Source of the DNA: Tunturibacter gelidoferens
GTDB taxonomy: Bacteria > Acidobacteriota > Terriglobia > Terriglobales > Acidobacteriaceae
Direction of reading: 5' to 3'
NCBI RefSeq assembly: GCF_040358255.1
Contig: NZ_CP132938.1
Coordinates: forward strand, 248,001 to 312,000
Length of the DNA: 64,000 nt
Made by a program: the position numbers and the translations under genes. Below the pieces are notes generated by a model, which was not told where the DNA came from, ran no database searches, and saw only the letters and a list, made by a program, of their open reading frames with translations. This document shows positions 45,020 to 52,992 of the stretch, piece after piece. The stretch's first letter is position 1. Every line of letters begins with the position of its first letter.

Positions 45020-47309
45020 GAACGACTCCTTCGCGAACGGAATGCTTCACATCGTTGAAGTTGCCGAATGCAGCAAGCGCTGCCTGCCCAAGGCTGATCC
45101 CGCCATCGTTAGGAGGCACTGCGTGGTTCGTCCAGATATCGAGACGGTGGGGCAGGAGGAGCGATTTCAAGTCTTCAAGTAGCAGTTCATTCTGAAAAAC
45201 GCCTCCCGAGAGTACAACCGTATCAATCGCGCGGCTACTGCAGAGTTGAAGAATAAGCTCGGTGGTTCCCGCAGCGACTCCACGTTGAAAACAGCGCGCG
45301 ATATCAGACACTCCGCGTCCGCGCAGCCGATCACGAATCATTGCTTCGAGCAGCGGGCGGAAATCGAGCTCCCCGTTAGTGATGGGAAAAGGATAGGCTT
45401 CCACACTCGCAGAGTCGCGTGCCAGTTGCTCCAGCCAAATCGCAGCCTGACCTTCAAACGTGCTCTCTCTCACAAAACCCAATAACGCGGCAGCTGCATC
45501 AAATAGCCTGCCGGCGGAGGTCGTCGAAAAGGTGCGCACGTTGTGGTGTATCAATTGCACGGCGTCCTGATAGTGTGAGGTAAAGTGGAAAGGCGGCTGG
45601 GTCAAGTCGGGCAAACCATCGATCTGAACCAGAAAACCGGATGCGGCCTGTACTGGACACTGCGCGGCGCCATCACCTCCGGGGAGAGTCGCTGCGCGCA
45701 AGTGGGCAACGCGCTCGAAACCTCGTTCAAGACTTCCTATAAAGATTTCGCCGCCCCAGATGCTGCCATCATCGCCGAAGCCGGTCCCGTCGAAGCTCAC
45801 GCCTAAAATGCTCTTCTCCCACTCGCCACGTTCTGCAAGGACAGAAGCCAGGTGAGCGCGATGATGCTGTATCGCCCGCGTCTCCTGAGCCAGGAGTGTA
45901 GCGGCATGATTTGTCGAAGCATATTGAGGATGACAATCGTGCACTACAAGCAGGTCGCCAGTGTCGATGTCATACATCGAGATGAAATCTTCAATGGTCT
46001 TTGCAAAAGCCTGGAACCCTTGATAATGCGAGAGATCGCCAATGTGGTGGCTCACAAAAGCGTGACCGTCGACTACCAGCGTAATCGTGTTCTTTAGGTC
46101 CGATCCCAGGGCCAACACCGGGCGCTTGATTGGCAGTCTTGCGACTGCGTTGGGCGCGTAACCTCGAGACCGGCGAAACACCACCGGACCGAATGCTCCG
46201 ACACGGGCTATTGAATCGTCTACTCTACGCGCGATTGGACGTTCGCCGATTAAAAACGCATCCGCGATTCCGGAGAGCCGCCTCAGCGCGTCCGCATCCT
46301 CATAGGCAATTGGCTCGTTCGATCGGTTGGCGCTGGTCATTACAAGCGCTTCCGGTCCACCCGCGGCGAAGAGAAGGTGCTGAAGTGGCGTGTAAGGCAA
46401 CATCAAACCGAGGTCATGATTGTCAGGCGAAACGCCTTCAAGTTCGAGCCGAGCCTGTGCCAGCACAATCGGACGAGCTGAGGAAGTGAGCAACTCCTCG
46501 GCATCGGAGGTAAGAAAAACTAACCGGCTTGCTGCCCCGATATCTTTGACCATGAGGGCAAAGGGTTTTTCCTTACGATACTTCCTGGCTCGCAGGGCAG
46601 CGGTTGCTATGGGGTTGCGTGCATCGCAGGCTAGATGATATCCGCCAAGCCCTTTGATCGCGACGATTCTACCTTCACAGAGAAGTTCCGCTGTTCTTCG
46701 GACCGCATCCCAACCACTAGCGAGGTCGAGTCCGTTCTGGCGGAGCGTTACATTCGGCCCGCAGTTGGAACAAGCTACAGGTTGTGCGTGAAACCTGCGA
46801 TTCGCAGGATCGTGGTACTCGGAGTCGCAATATGCATCCATCGGCCACGCCATCATGGTGGTGCTGGCTCGATCGTAAGGTAAGGCGAGGATGACGCTGT
46901 AGCGAGGTCCGCAGTTCGTGCAGTTGATGTAGGGATATCTATAACGCCGATCCGATGAGTCGAAGCATTCCTTCAAACAGTCCTCGCAGACAGGGAGATC
47001 GGGTGAGACATGAACAACAGGGCGGCCGGCGCGATGACTCTCTCGAATAGTGAACTCGTTCAGCCCCTCGTAGTGTGCGGGTTCGACTTCAATTTCGGAG
47101 ATGGTGGAAGCGGACGGATGCTTGCTTCGCATCTCTTGAACGAACGTTTCCATGTCCCGCTCGGCGCCTTCGAGATGAATCTCCACTCCCTGGTCGCCAT
47201 TGAGCACCCACCCGGCCAGTGTGTTGGCATATGCCAGACGGTACACAAAAGGGCGAAAACCAACTCCCTGCACCACGCCGCGTACACGAATTGAGCAGGC
47301 GCTTGCCAT
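45012..47309 (-). CDS. hypF: Carbamoyltransferase HypF
   Basis: About 765 residues with the start set at ATG 47,309 ('MASACSIRVRGVVQGVGFRPF'). The open frame extends to 47,489 but overlaps the glutaredoxin gene and lacks family similarity. Domains in order: acylphosphatase ('GVVQGVGFRPFVY'), two zinc fingers ('CEDCLKEC...CTNCGP' and '...CSNCGP'), a YrdC-like domain ('VAIKGLGGYHLACDARN', 'SANRSNEPI') and a Kae1-like carbamoyltransferase end ('VLSGGVFQNELL', 'PPNDGGISLGQAALA'). HypF makes the cyano ligands from carbamoyl phosphate and passes the thiocarbamate to HypE. Confidence 0.95.
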   Translation of the reverse strand: MASACSIRVRGVVQGVGFRPFVYRLAYANTLAGWVLNGDQGVEIHLEGAERDMETFVQEMRSKHPSASTISEIEVEPAHYEGLNEFTIRESHRAGRPVVHVSPDLPVCEDCLKECFDSSDRRYRYPYINCTNCGPRYSVILALPYDRASTTMMAWPMDAYCDSEYHDPANRRFHAQPVACSNCGPNVTLRQNGLDLASGWDAVRRTAELLCEGRIVAIKGLGGYHLACDARNPIATAALRARKYRKEKPFALMVKDIGAASRLVFLTSDAEELLTSSARPIVLAQARLELEGVSPDNHDLGLMLPYTPLQHLLFAAGGPEALVMTSANRSNEPIAYEDADALRRLSGIADAFLIGERPIARRVDDSIARVGAFGPVVFRRSRGYAPNAVARLPIKRPVLALGSDLKNTITLVVDGHAFVSHHIGDLSHYQGFQAFAKTIEDFISMYDIDTGDLLVVHDCHPQYASTNHAATLLAQETRAIQHHRAHLASVLAERGEWEKSILGVSFDGTGFGDDGSIWGGEIFIGSLERGFERVAHLRAATLPGGDGAAQCPVQAASGFLVQIDGLPDLTQPPFHFTSHYQDAVQLIHHNVRTFSTTSAGRLFDAAAALLGFVRESTFEGQAAIWLEQLARDSASVEAYPFPITNGELDFRPLLEAMIRDRLRGRGVSDIARCFQRGVAAGTTELILQLCSSRAIDTVVLSGGVFQNELLLEDLKSLLLPHRLDIWTNHAVPPNDGGISLGQAALAAFGNFNDVKHSVREGVVHA

Positions 47310-47311
47310 GT

Positions 47312-47548
47312 TTATTCTGACTCCACGATGCAACCCCTGCCTTGCCAACCAACCTGAATTACTTTGCCGTCCTCCACCAGCACCGGAACCGTGCGTACGC
47401 TGCTGTCGAGGGCATGCATGCGCGCGCGTGCGTCGGAATCGGCTTCCACGTCGTACTCCGTGAAGTCTCGCCTCGTCCATTCCAGCCACTCACGTAACTC
47501 CTGCGTGTATGGGCATCGAGCACTCCCATAGAGCTCAAGATTGGCCAT
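47312..47548 (-). CDS. Glutaredoxin-like protein
   Basis: 78 residues of a minimal thioredoxin fold. Active site 'CPYT' at residues 12-15, cis-Pro region 'RTVPVLVEDGKVIQVG' and a Cys near the C-terminus ('WQGRGC'). No signal peptide, so cytoplasmic. It overlaps the SIS-domain gene by 14 bp and lies 2 bp before hypF, so it is a fixed part of the maturation operon. It may reduce protein thiols or help deliver an Fe-S cluster during hydrogenase assembly; this role is inference. Confidence 0.8.
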   Translation of the reverse strand: MANLELYGSARCPYTQELREWLEWTRRDFTEYDVEADSDARARMHALDSSVRTVPVLVEDGKVIQVGWQGRGCIVESE

Positions 47549-48719
47549 GGCTCAACACCTCCAATGCCTCCCGAAGCACGTGATATGCGGACGCCTGCAC
47601 CTCTTGAATGCGCGGAATATAGTCGCTGCGAACAATGATTGGATAGTCAACCAATCCTCGGCGATAGATCTCTCCGCCGTCGTTGCCCAGAAGAGCAACC
47701 GTCAGCAGATCACGCTTGCGCGCTTCTTCCAGGGCCATCACGATATTGCGAGAGCCGCCGCTGGTGGAGATTCCGATCGCGACGTCCGGCGGTTTCGCGT
47801 GTGCGAGGAGTTGGCGCAAAAAGATCACCTCGACCCCCACATCGTTAGCCAGCGCGGTTATGGTGGCTGGCTCCATAGAGAGAGATATCGCAGGGACGGT
47901 ATGGTATCCGATTGGAGGAAGCACACAGTCCATCGCCCAATCGTTGGCGTCCGTCGCTGAGCCGCCGTTACCAAAGAGAATCAACTTTCCGCCACGCAAC
48001 AGGCGCTCTCGTACTGCAAGAGCCGTAGCACCGATCTGTTCGGATTGTTCTGTCGCGAGGCGAGTCCGCAACAGGGTGTCGTCGTGAACTTTCATTTGGA
48101 TGGAAGCAGCGACATCGTTGACTATGCCCTCAGTCTCCTGCTTCTTCTGACCCAGGAAAGGATAGAGAAACTCTGTTTGACCTATATCTTGGCCCAGTTC
48201 CCGGTGTTCCAAAAAGACGTGAACTGTCTCCCACAGGGTGTGATAAAAGACTTCGACCAGTTCCTGGTGGATAAATGGGTCTTGAGTCGCTGCCTTGAGT
48301 GCGTAGGATCCGCATGGGCCGGGCAAAGCGAAGGTCATTGCCCCTTGCGCCTCCGCCGATTCTAAAGCCTCCCACACCTCAGGATCTCCTTCGGGTGGGC
48401 CGAAGCCCATCACAATATCTTCCGGGCGAAGAATGGCATCAAGCCATGGGCGCAGGAGTGCTGAGAGATCGAGCGCAGGGAGCGCGCGTTTGCCAACGAT
48501 CACAGGATGAACGAACTCCACGGAGACGTGTTGGGCATCGGTCGAGTACGGTCCGCGTCCAAATGCCAGCAAACGGCCGCCTCTTAGAAAGCGTTCCGAC
48601 ATCTCACGACAGGCGACTGCCAGTGCGCGAGCCTCCTGAGAAAAGAAGCTTTCCAGAATCTCGTTGCGCAGGAGCAACCGTTCTTTAATGTGTGCTGCGA
48701 GATTGACGGCAGTTTGCAT
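47535..48719 (-). CDS. Tandem SIS-domain protein (GmhA-like)
   Basis: 394 residues with two sugar-isomerase (SIS) domains. The N-terminal half (~25-190) has a degenerate sugar-phosphate loop, 'FGRGPYSTDAQH'. The C-terminal half (~215-385) has the canonical 'LFGNGGSATDANDWAMD' and 'ISTSGGSRNIV', close to phosphoheptose isomerase GmhA. SIS proteins bind or isomerise sugar phosphates. GmhA-like genes recur in group 1h hydrogenase clusters of actinobacteria (from memory), so it may have a hydrogenase-specific function. A duplicated SIS in one chain is less usual. It follows hypE by 8 bp. Confidence 0.8.
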   Translation of the reverse strand: MQTAVNLAAHIKERLLLRNEILESFFSQEARALAVACREMSERFLRGGRLLAFGRGPYSTDAQHVSVEFVHPVIVGKRALPALDLSALLRPWLDAILRPEDIVMGFGPPEGDPEVWEALESAEAQGAMTFALPGPCGSYALKAATQDPFIHQELVEVFYHTLWETVHVFLEHRELGQDIGQTEFLYPFLGQKKQETEGIVNDVAASIQMKVHDDTLLRTRLATEQSEQIGATALAVRERLLRGGKLILFGNGGSATDANDWAMDCVLPPIGYHTVPAISLSMEPATITALANDVGVEVIFLRQLLAHAKPPDVAIGISTSGGSRNIVMALEEARKRDLLTVALLGNDGGEIYRRGLVDYPIIVRSDYIPRIQEVQASAYHVLREALEVLSHGQS

Positions 48720-48727
48720 ACGAGGTC

Positions 48728-49849
48728 CTAACAGATCCGCGGCAGAGGATCGCCGACCAGCATGTCTACGATCCGACTGCCTCCGTAGCGAGTGATGACC
48801 AGAACTGCGTTGGCTGGCTCGACTCGAACCTGCCCAACAATCCGGGCTTCTTCACCACCCGCCGTCTGCTGCAACGAGTTCAACGCGATGGCAGCATACT
48901 CCGGAGAAACTACAGCAAGAAACTGGCCTTCGTTCGCGATGTGGAGAGGATCCAATCCGAGGAGCTCGCAGGCGCCACGAACCGCATCATGCATGGGGAT
49001 CTCTTCCTCGAGCAATTCAATTCCCAGGCCACTATCGCGCGCCAGTTCATTGAGAGCGGTAGCTACGCCTCCGCGCGTCGGATCGCGCATCCAGTGAATT
49101 CCAGGGCCGCATTCTGCCGCCAGCGCTTCGACCAACGGCAGAACGGACCGCGTGTCGGAGTACAAATCTGCTTCGAAGTCGAGCTCACCGCGCGCCAGAA
49201 GAATGGTGATTCCGTGATCGCCAATCGGACCGGATAAGAGGATCTTGTCGCCTGGACGCACCGAACGGGCATCGACTTTGACGCCAGGCAGCGGGGTACC
49301 GATCCCCGCGGTCGTGATATACATCCCGTCGGCTTTGCCGCGTTCGACCACCTTAGTATCTCCACCAGCCATCACGACTCCCGCCCGTTTAAGAGCTCCA
49401 GACATCGCGCGGACTTCGGCTTCGAGGTCCGCCGTAGGAAGGCCTTCTTCGAGAACGAAGGTCACGGTCATGGCAATGCCTTTGGCCCCGGAGACTGCGA
49501 GATCGTTCATAGTACCGTTGACGGCTAGTTCGCCGATTGAGCCACCGGGAAAATGTAAAGGCTTGACAACAAAGCTGTCGGTCGTGAAGGCGATTCGCGC
49601 ACCCCCCACCTCGAGATGCGCGGCATCGCTTAGCGGCTTTCGAGAGGCGGGATACAGAAGCGGCGCAAACAGGCCCTCGACCAGTCTTCGGCTAGCCTTC
49701 CCACCGGCTCCGTGCGCCATTTCAATCTGAGGATCGCGAAATCGAACCACAGATGGCGAACTCGCAGCCGTAGTTTCAATCTTCAGGCCACGGAGCTGAT
49801 CCTCGTCACCAGCGATTTGCGGTACTCGTAGTTGTAATATGCTGCGCAT
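48728..49849 (-). CDS. hypE: Hydrogenase maturation protein HypE
   Basis: 373 residues from ATG 49,849. The AIRS-type ATP-binding fold is evident ('MAHGAGGKASRRLVEG', 'GELAVNGTMNDLAVSGA', 'GGDTKVVERGKADGMYI') and the protein ends in the thiocarbamate-carrying cysteine ('PRIC'). HypE dehydrates the thiocarbamate to thiocyanate and donates cyanide to the HypCD iron. The start is uncertain: 49,849 gives a 67-bp overlap with hypD; a GTG at 49,750 is closer to the family's usual N-terminal length. Confidence 0.93.
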   Translation of the reverse strand: MRSILQLRVPQIAGDEDQLRGLKIETTAASSPSVVRFRDPQIEMAHGAGGKASRRLVEGLFAPLLYPASRKPLSDAAHLEVGGARIAFTTDSFVVKPLHFPGGSIGELAVNGTMNDLAVSGAKGIAMTVTFVLEEGLPTADLEAEVRAMSGALKRAGVVMAGGDTKVVERGKADGMYITTAGIGTPLPGVKVDARSVRPGDKILLSGPIGDHGITILLARGELDFEADLYSDTRSVLPLVEALAAECGPGIHWMRDPTRGGVATALNELARDSGLGIELLEEEIPMHDAVRGACELLGLDPLHIANEGQFLAVVSPEYAAIALNSLQQTAGGEEARIVGQVRVEPANAVLVITRYGGSRIVDMLVGDPLPRIC

Positions 49850-50916
49850 GAGCCCTCTGACGAAACCATAAGCGCACCGATTGGATGTTCGGGAGTGCAC
49901 TCCTTCCCGAACAACTTACACTGCGCTGGTTTCAAAACGCCTTTTAGAACTTCTCCGCATTGCGCCGACTTCGGGTCCGTCACTCGTGTCTCCGGAACAG
50001 AGTAGCGTTGCTCGGCGTCCCAGGCGACATACTTTTCACGAATCCGCAATGCTGACTGGGAAATGAATCCAAGTCCGCGCCATTCAAAGTAAGGCCGCAG
50101 CTCGAAGACTTCGGCCATTGCCTTGAGAGCTGCGCGATTACCCTCCCATGGCACCACACGCTTGTATTGATTTTCGACTTTGGCCTCGCCCGCTTGTAGC
50201 TGCCTCAAAAGCATGATGATGGATTGCAGCAGATCCAGTGGCTCAAAGCCGGAAGTAACTACGGGTTTGCCTTCATTCCTGGCTATCCATTCATAAGGTC
50301 TGCAACCGATCACCGTTGAGACATGCCCTGGTCCGATGAACCCATCGAGACGCATATCCGGAGAATCGAGAATGGCGCGGATTGCAGGCACGATGGTGAC
50401 GTGATTACAGAAGACAGAAAAATTATGGATACCCTCTGCCTTGGCGCTCATCAGCGTGAGCGCAGTGGAAGGAGCCGTCGTCTCAAATCCGATCGCGAAG
50501 AAGATGACTTCCTTCTCTGGAAATTTTCTGGCCAGTTCTAACGCGTCCGCGGGGGAATATACAATCCGCACATCGGTTCCGCGAGCCTTGTGCTCCAGTG
50601 GGCTGCCGTGTGCTCCTGGTACTCGCATCATGTCGCCGAAGGCCGCGAAGATGGTGTTTGGGTCTTTGGCGATAGCCAATCCATCATCGATCCTTCCCAT
50701 GGGCAAGACGCAGACCGGACAGCCGGGGCCGTGGATGAGGTCGATATTGGAAGGCAGGATATCCTTGAGCCCGAAGCGATAGATGGCATGCGTGTGGCCA
50801 CCACATACTTCCATGATGCGGTAATGCCTCCTGGGATCGGCGAGACGGCGAATCTCTTCGGAGGCTTTGGTGATCAGTTCAGGGTCACGAAATTCGTCCA
50901 CATATTGCATGCTCAA
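49783..50916 (-). CDS. hypD: Hydrogenase maturation protein HypD
   Basis: 377 residues. Signature motifs are 'VCGGHTHAI', 'GPGCPVCV', 'FFAIGFETTAPSTAL' and the C-terminal [4Fe-4S] region with three cysteines around 'CGEVLKGVLKPAQCKLFGKEC' and 'PIGALMVSSEGSCAAYYNY'. HypD, with HypC, holds the Fe atom while CN and CO ligands are built. It lies 5 bp downstream of hypC and overlaps the 5' end of hypE. Confidence 0.96.
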   Translation of the reverse strand: MSMQYVDEFRDPELITKASEEIRRLADPRRHYRIMEVCGGHTHAIYRFGLKDILPSNIDLIHGPGCPVCVLPMGRIDDGLAIAKDPNTIFAAFGDMMRVPGAHGSPLEHKARGTDVRIVYSPADALELARKFPEKEVIFFAIGFETTAPSTALTLMSAKAEGIHNFSVFCNHVTIVPAIRAILDSPDMRLDGFIGPGHVSTVIGCRPYEWIARNEGKPVVTSGFEPLDLLQSIIMLLRQLQAGEAKVENQYKRVVPWEGNRAALKAMAEVFELRPYFEWRGLGFISQSALRIREKYVAWDAEQRYSVPETRVTDPKSAQCGEVLKGVLKPAQCKLFGKECTPEHPIGALMVSSEGSCAAYYNYEYRKSLVTRISSVA

Positions 50917-50921
50917 TCTCC

Positions 50922-51242
50922 CTAGGAGTAACGCGTCCCGTTCAGTGGGATCGGACCGGCGCGGTCGGCGCGGTCTTCGAGACCATACCCCCGCACTTCT
51001 TCCATGACTTGTTCGACTTCGCCCAGAGCTGTGAGAAGGCGCATCTGCTCTGCGGCATCTTGCTCGCTAATCTTGGACATAGCAAATCCGACATGGATCA
51101 ACACCCAGTCGCCGATCTTCGGCATGTCATCTTCGAGAAGGCCCAACTGGACCTTGCGCCGCACTCCAGTTACTTCCACGACGCCTACAAGATTAGGACC
51201 GGCAACCAGTTCGATAATCTTGCCTGGTATGGCTAGGCACAT
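50922..51242 (-). CDS. hypC: Hydrogenase maturation chaperone HypC
   Basis: 106 residues. Starts with 'MCLAIPGKI'; Cys2 is the iron ligand required for HypD binding. The beta-barrel is complete ('VEVTGVRRKVQLGLLED', 'IGDWVLIHVGFAMSKI') and a C-terminal helix extends ~20 residues beyond the typical 85. It begins the hypC-D-E block and is 52 bp downstream of the YceI gene. Confidence 0.95.
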   Translation of the reverse strand: MCLAIPGKIIELVAGPNLVGVVEVTGVRRKVQLGLLEDDMPKIGDWVLIHVGFAMSKISEQDAAEQMRLLTALGEVEQVMEEVRGYGLEDRADRAGPIPLNGTRYS

Positions 51243-51294
51243 TGACTGACTCCCTTCCCGGACGCACGATTCTCTAACACGAAGCTCATAGTTG

Positions 51295-51879
51295 TCACTC
51301 CTCTTCCCGCGCTACCATCTCGAAGGAGAACTTCAATTCATCCTTGAGTTTGATCGCTCCTCCCGCCACGGAGATCGGTTTGATCTCGTAGTCGGTCTGC
51401 TTCAGGATGAAATCACCCGAGGCTCGCAGCATCGTCCCGAAGACAGCGACACGAGCAGTAACCGGCTGCCTACGTGTGACGCCGTGGAGCGCCAGGCTGC
51501 CGTCTAGAACGGTAGTGTACAAAGACTCTCCCATCCTGGTGATTGAGAGCATAGGTGCTTCGTAAACGATTTCGGGATACTTTGCCGTCTCCAACACTTG
51601 CTCGTTCATCAGCCTTTCGATCTCACGGCGATCTTTATCGGCGATGTCGTCCTGAACGCTCAGCGAATTCGCCTGGATGCTCATTTTGAATTCGCTGCCC
51701 TGGATCGCTTCCGGACTGAAGTTCACGTCGCCGCTGAAGTTGCGAACGCCGATAGTCGGATTGTGTCCCACTGCTGACAACAGTCCAGTGGCAAAGGCAT
51801 GCACCGTTAATCGACTCGCCCTTGCATCGACGACGTAATGAACAAGCGTGGTTTTTGTCGTTTCCATTGAATTTGTCAC
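51295..51879 (-). CDS. YceI-family protein
   Basis: 194 residues with the lipocalin-like YceI pattern: 'VVDARASRLTVHAFATGLLSAVGHNPTI', 'FSGDVNFSPEAI', 'EIERLMNEQVLETAKYPEIVYEA' and 'LALHGVTRRQPV'. YceI proteins bind isoprenoid or other lipophilic ligands. This copy has no signal peptide, unlike most, so it is probably cytoplasmic. It is embedded between the small membrane protein and hypC; a link with a quinone or lipid-bound cofactor used by the hydrogenase is conceivable but untested. Confidence 0.85.
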   Translation of the reverse strand: MTNSMETTKTTLVHYVVDARASRLTVHAFATGLLSAVGHNPTIGVRNFSGDVNFSPEAIQGSEFKMSIQANSLSVQDDIADKDRREIERLMNEQVLETAKYPEIVYEAPMLSITRMGESLYTTVLDGSLALHGVTRRQPVTARVAVFGTMLRASGDFILKQTDYEIKPISVAGGAIKLKDELKFSFEMVAREEE

Positions 51880-51917
51880 ATGCTGCAGGCTCCATCCTGC
51901 TGCCGCGCCGGGTCTGT

Positions 51918-52133
51918 CTACATGGCCCGCATCTTTAGATAGCGTTGAACATCAGGCATCGCCACCTGGGCGAGATTGCCGATTCCTATTTGGGACATAT
52001 AACGGCGAATGGACGGATTGGAAAGAATCAATCCAGCTCCAAACACCACCAGGGCCACACCTCCCAGCATGTAAAGAGTTTCCTTATCGTTGCCTACTCC
52101 GTTGGTCGTTGATCCTTCCAGTTCCATCGACAT
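51918..52133 (-). CDS. 71-residue membrane protein of the hydrogenase operon
   Basis: Clean ribosome site (AAAGGAGA) 6-8 bp upstream of the ATG at 52,133. An acidic N-terminal tail is followed by one hydrophobic helix ('YMLGGVALVVFGAGLILS'), then a polar segment and the C-terminal 'PDVQRYLKMRAM'. That C-terminal motif recurs at the end of the 33-residue peptide encoded downstream (43,824-43,925). Function unknown; it could tether the soluble hydrogenase to the membrane. It lies between the endopeptidase and YceI genes. Confidence 0.75.
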   Translation of the reverse strand: MSMELEGSTTNGVGNDKETLYMLGGVALVVFGAGLILSNPSIRRYMSQIGIGNLAQVAMPDVQRYLKMRAM

Positions 52134-52170
52134 ATCGACTCTCCTTTGCCGCAGTTTCTTCAGGCAGCCC

Positions 52171-52992
52171 TCACACGGGGTCGCTTTCCAGGATTTTTTT
52201 TATCAACGTCTCGGTCGTCTTCACCGCTCGCTCCACAGCAACCTCAACAGGTTGACTAAGCCCCATATGCCCTTCGTCCCCGCCCAGCGTGGCCGGTTCG
52301 CAGCCAACCAATAGAATTCGTTTTAGAGGTCTATGCATTGCGCTCGCCATGCGCAGGACGTTCATCGGATGCATGCTATGCGGCTCAACGAAGTTGCCCG
52401 ACGGTTCGGCAGCTTCGTTTGGGTCCAGTTCGACGACGGAGACTGTCCCCGGCGCTTGTCCGTGAGGATAGGCGTCGATAAGAATGGTGGTCTCATAACG
52501 GTCCTGTAGGGCGTAAACAAGGTCAAGGCCACGGATACCGAAATCAATGACGCGTACCTCTTCGGGCAGAGCGCAGCCCGAGAGGCGACGTACAACCTCC
52601 ACTCCAAAGCCGTCATCTCCAAGGAAGATGTTGCCGATGCCGGCGATCAGAATACGGGGTTGCGAAACATTTTTTTTCTCACACTGTTCTTCTTCCGGGA
52701 GCGGTTCAACCTCGGTCACTTTGAAAAAGAAGCGATGCCCCGGCTGACGCAGCATCCCCAGGTCGCGGCCGGGATCGTCCTCGAGAACCACACAGATGTG
52801 CTGCTGGCCTTCGTAGTCCTGTTCAATGCTCTCGACAGTCGCGATCTGGCCGCGCAGCGCAAGGTCAAGTATGTCCCCACCCTCATGGGGATTCAGACGA
52901 ACGCGATGGCCTGTCCTTACCTCAGCTCCTCCAATTACCACATGGTCGACCTGCTCCTTATCTTCGAGAAGGCTCCACTCCCATTGATTCAT
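52171..52992 (-). CDS. Hydrogenase maturation endopeptidase with extra N-terminal domain
   Basis: 273 residues. The last ~160 form an HycI/HyaD-type endopeptidase: 'ILIAGIGNIFLGDDGFGVEVV', 'TTILIDAYPHG' and 'HSMHPMNVL' supply the Glu/Asp/His metal ligands that probe nickel insertion. It should remove the C-terminal peptide of the adjacent large subunit. The first ~105 residues form a separate beta-rich domain ('GHRVRLNPHEGGDILDLALRGQIATVESI', 'CVVLEDDPGRDLGML', 'GHRFFFKVTEVEPL') not present in classical endopeptidases and not recognised by me. A charged linker ('EEEQCEKKN') joins them. It overlaps the neighbouring gene by 4 bp. Confidence 0.85.
   Translation of the reverse strand: MNQWEWSLLEDKEQVDHVVIGGAEVRTGHRVRLNPHEGGDILDLALRGQIATVESIEQDYEGQQHICVVLEDDPGRDLGMLRQPGHRFFFKVTEVEPLPEEEQCEKKNVSQPRILIAGIGNIFLGDDGFGVEVVRRLSGCALPEEVRVIDFGIRGLDLVYALQDRYETTILIDAYPHGQAPGTVSVVELDPNEAAEPSGNFVEPHSMHPMNVLRMASAMHRPLKRILLVGCEPATLGGDEGHMGLSQPVEVAVERAVKTTETLIKKILESDPV

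Noticed and set aside
47310..47489. 60-residue N-terminal extension of HypF
   Set aside because: Lies inside the glutaredoxin gene and precedes the family's conserved start 'IRVRGVVQGVGFRPF'.
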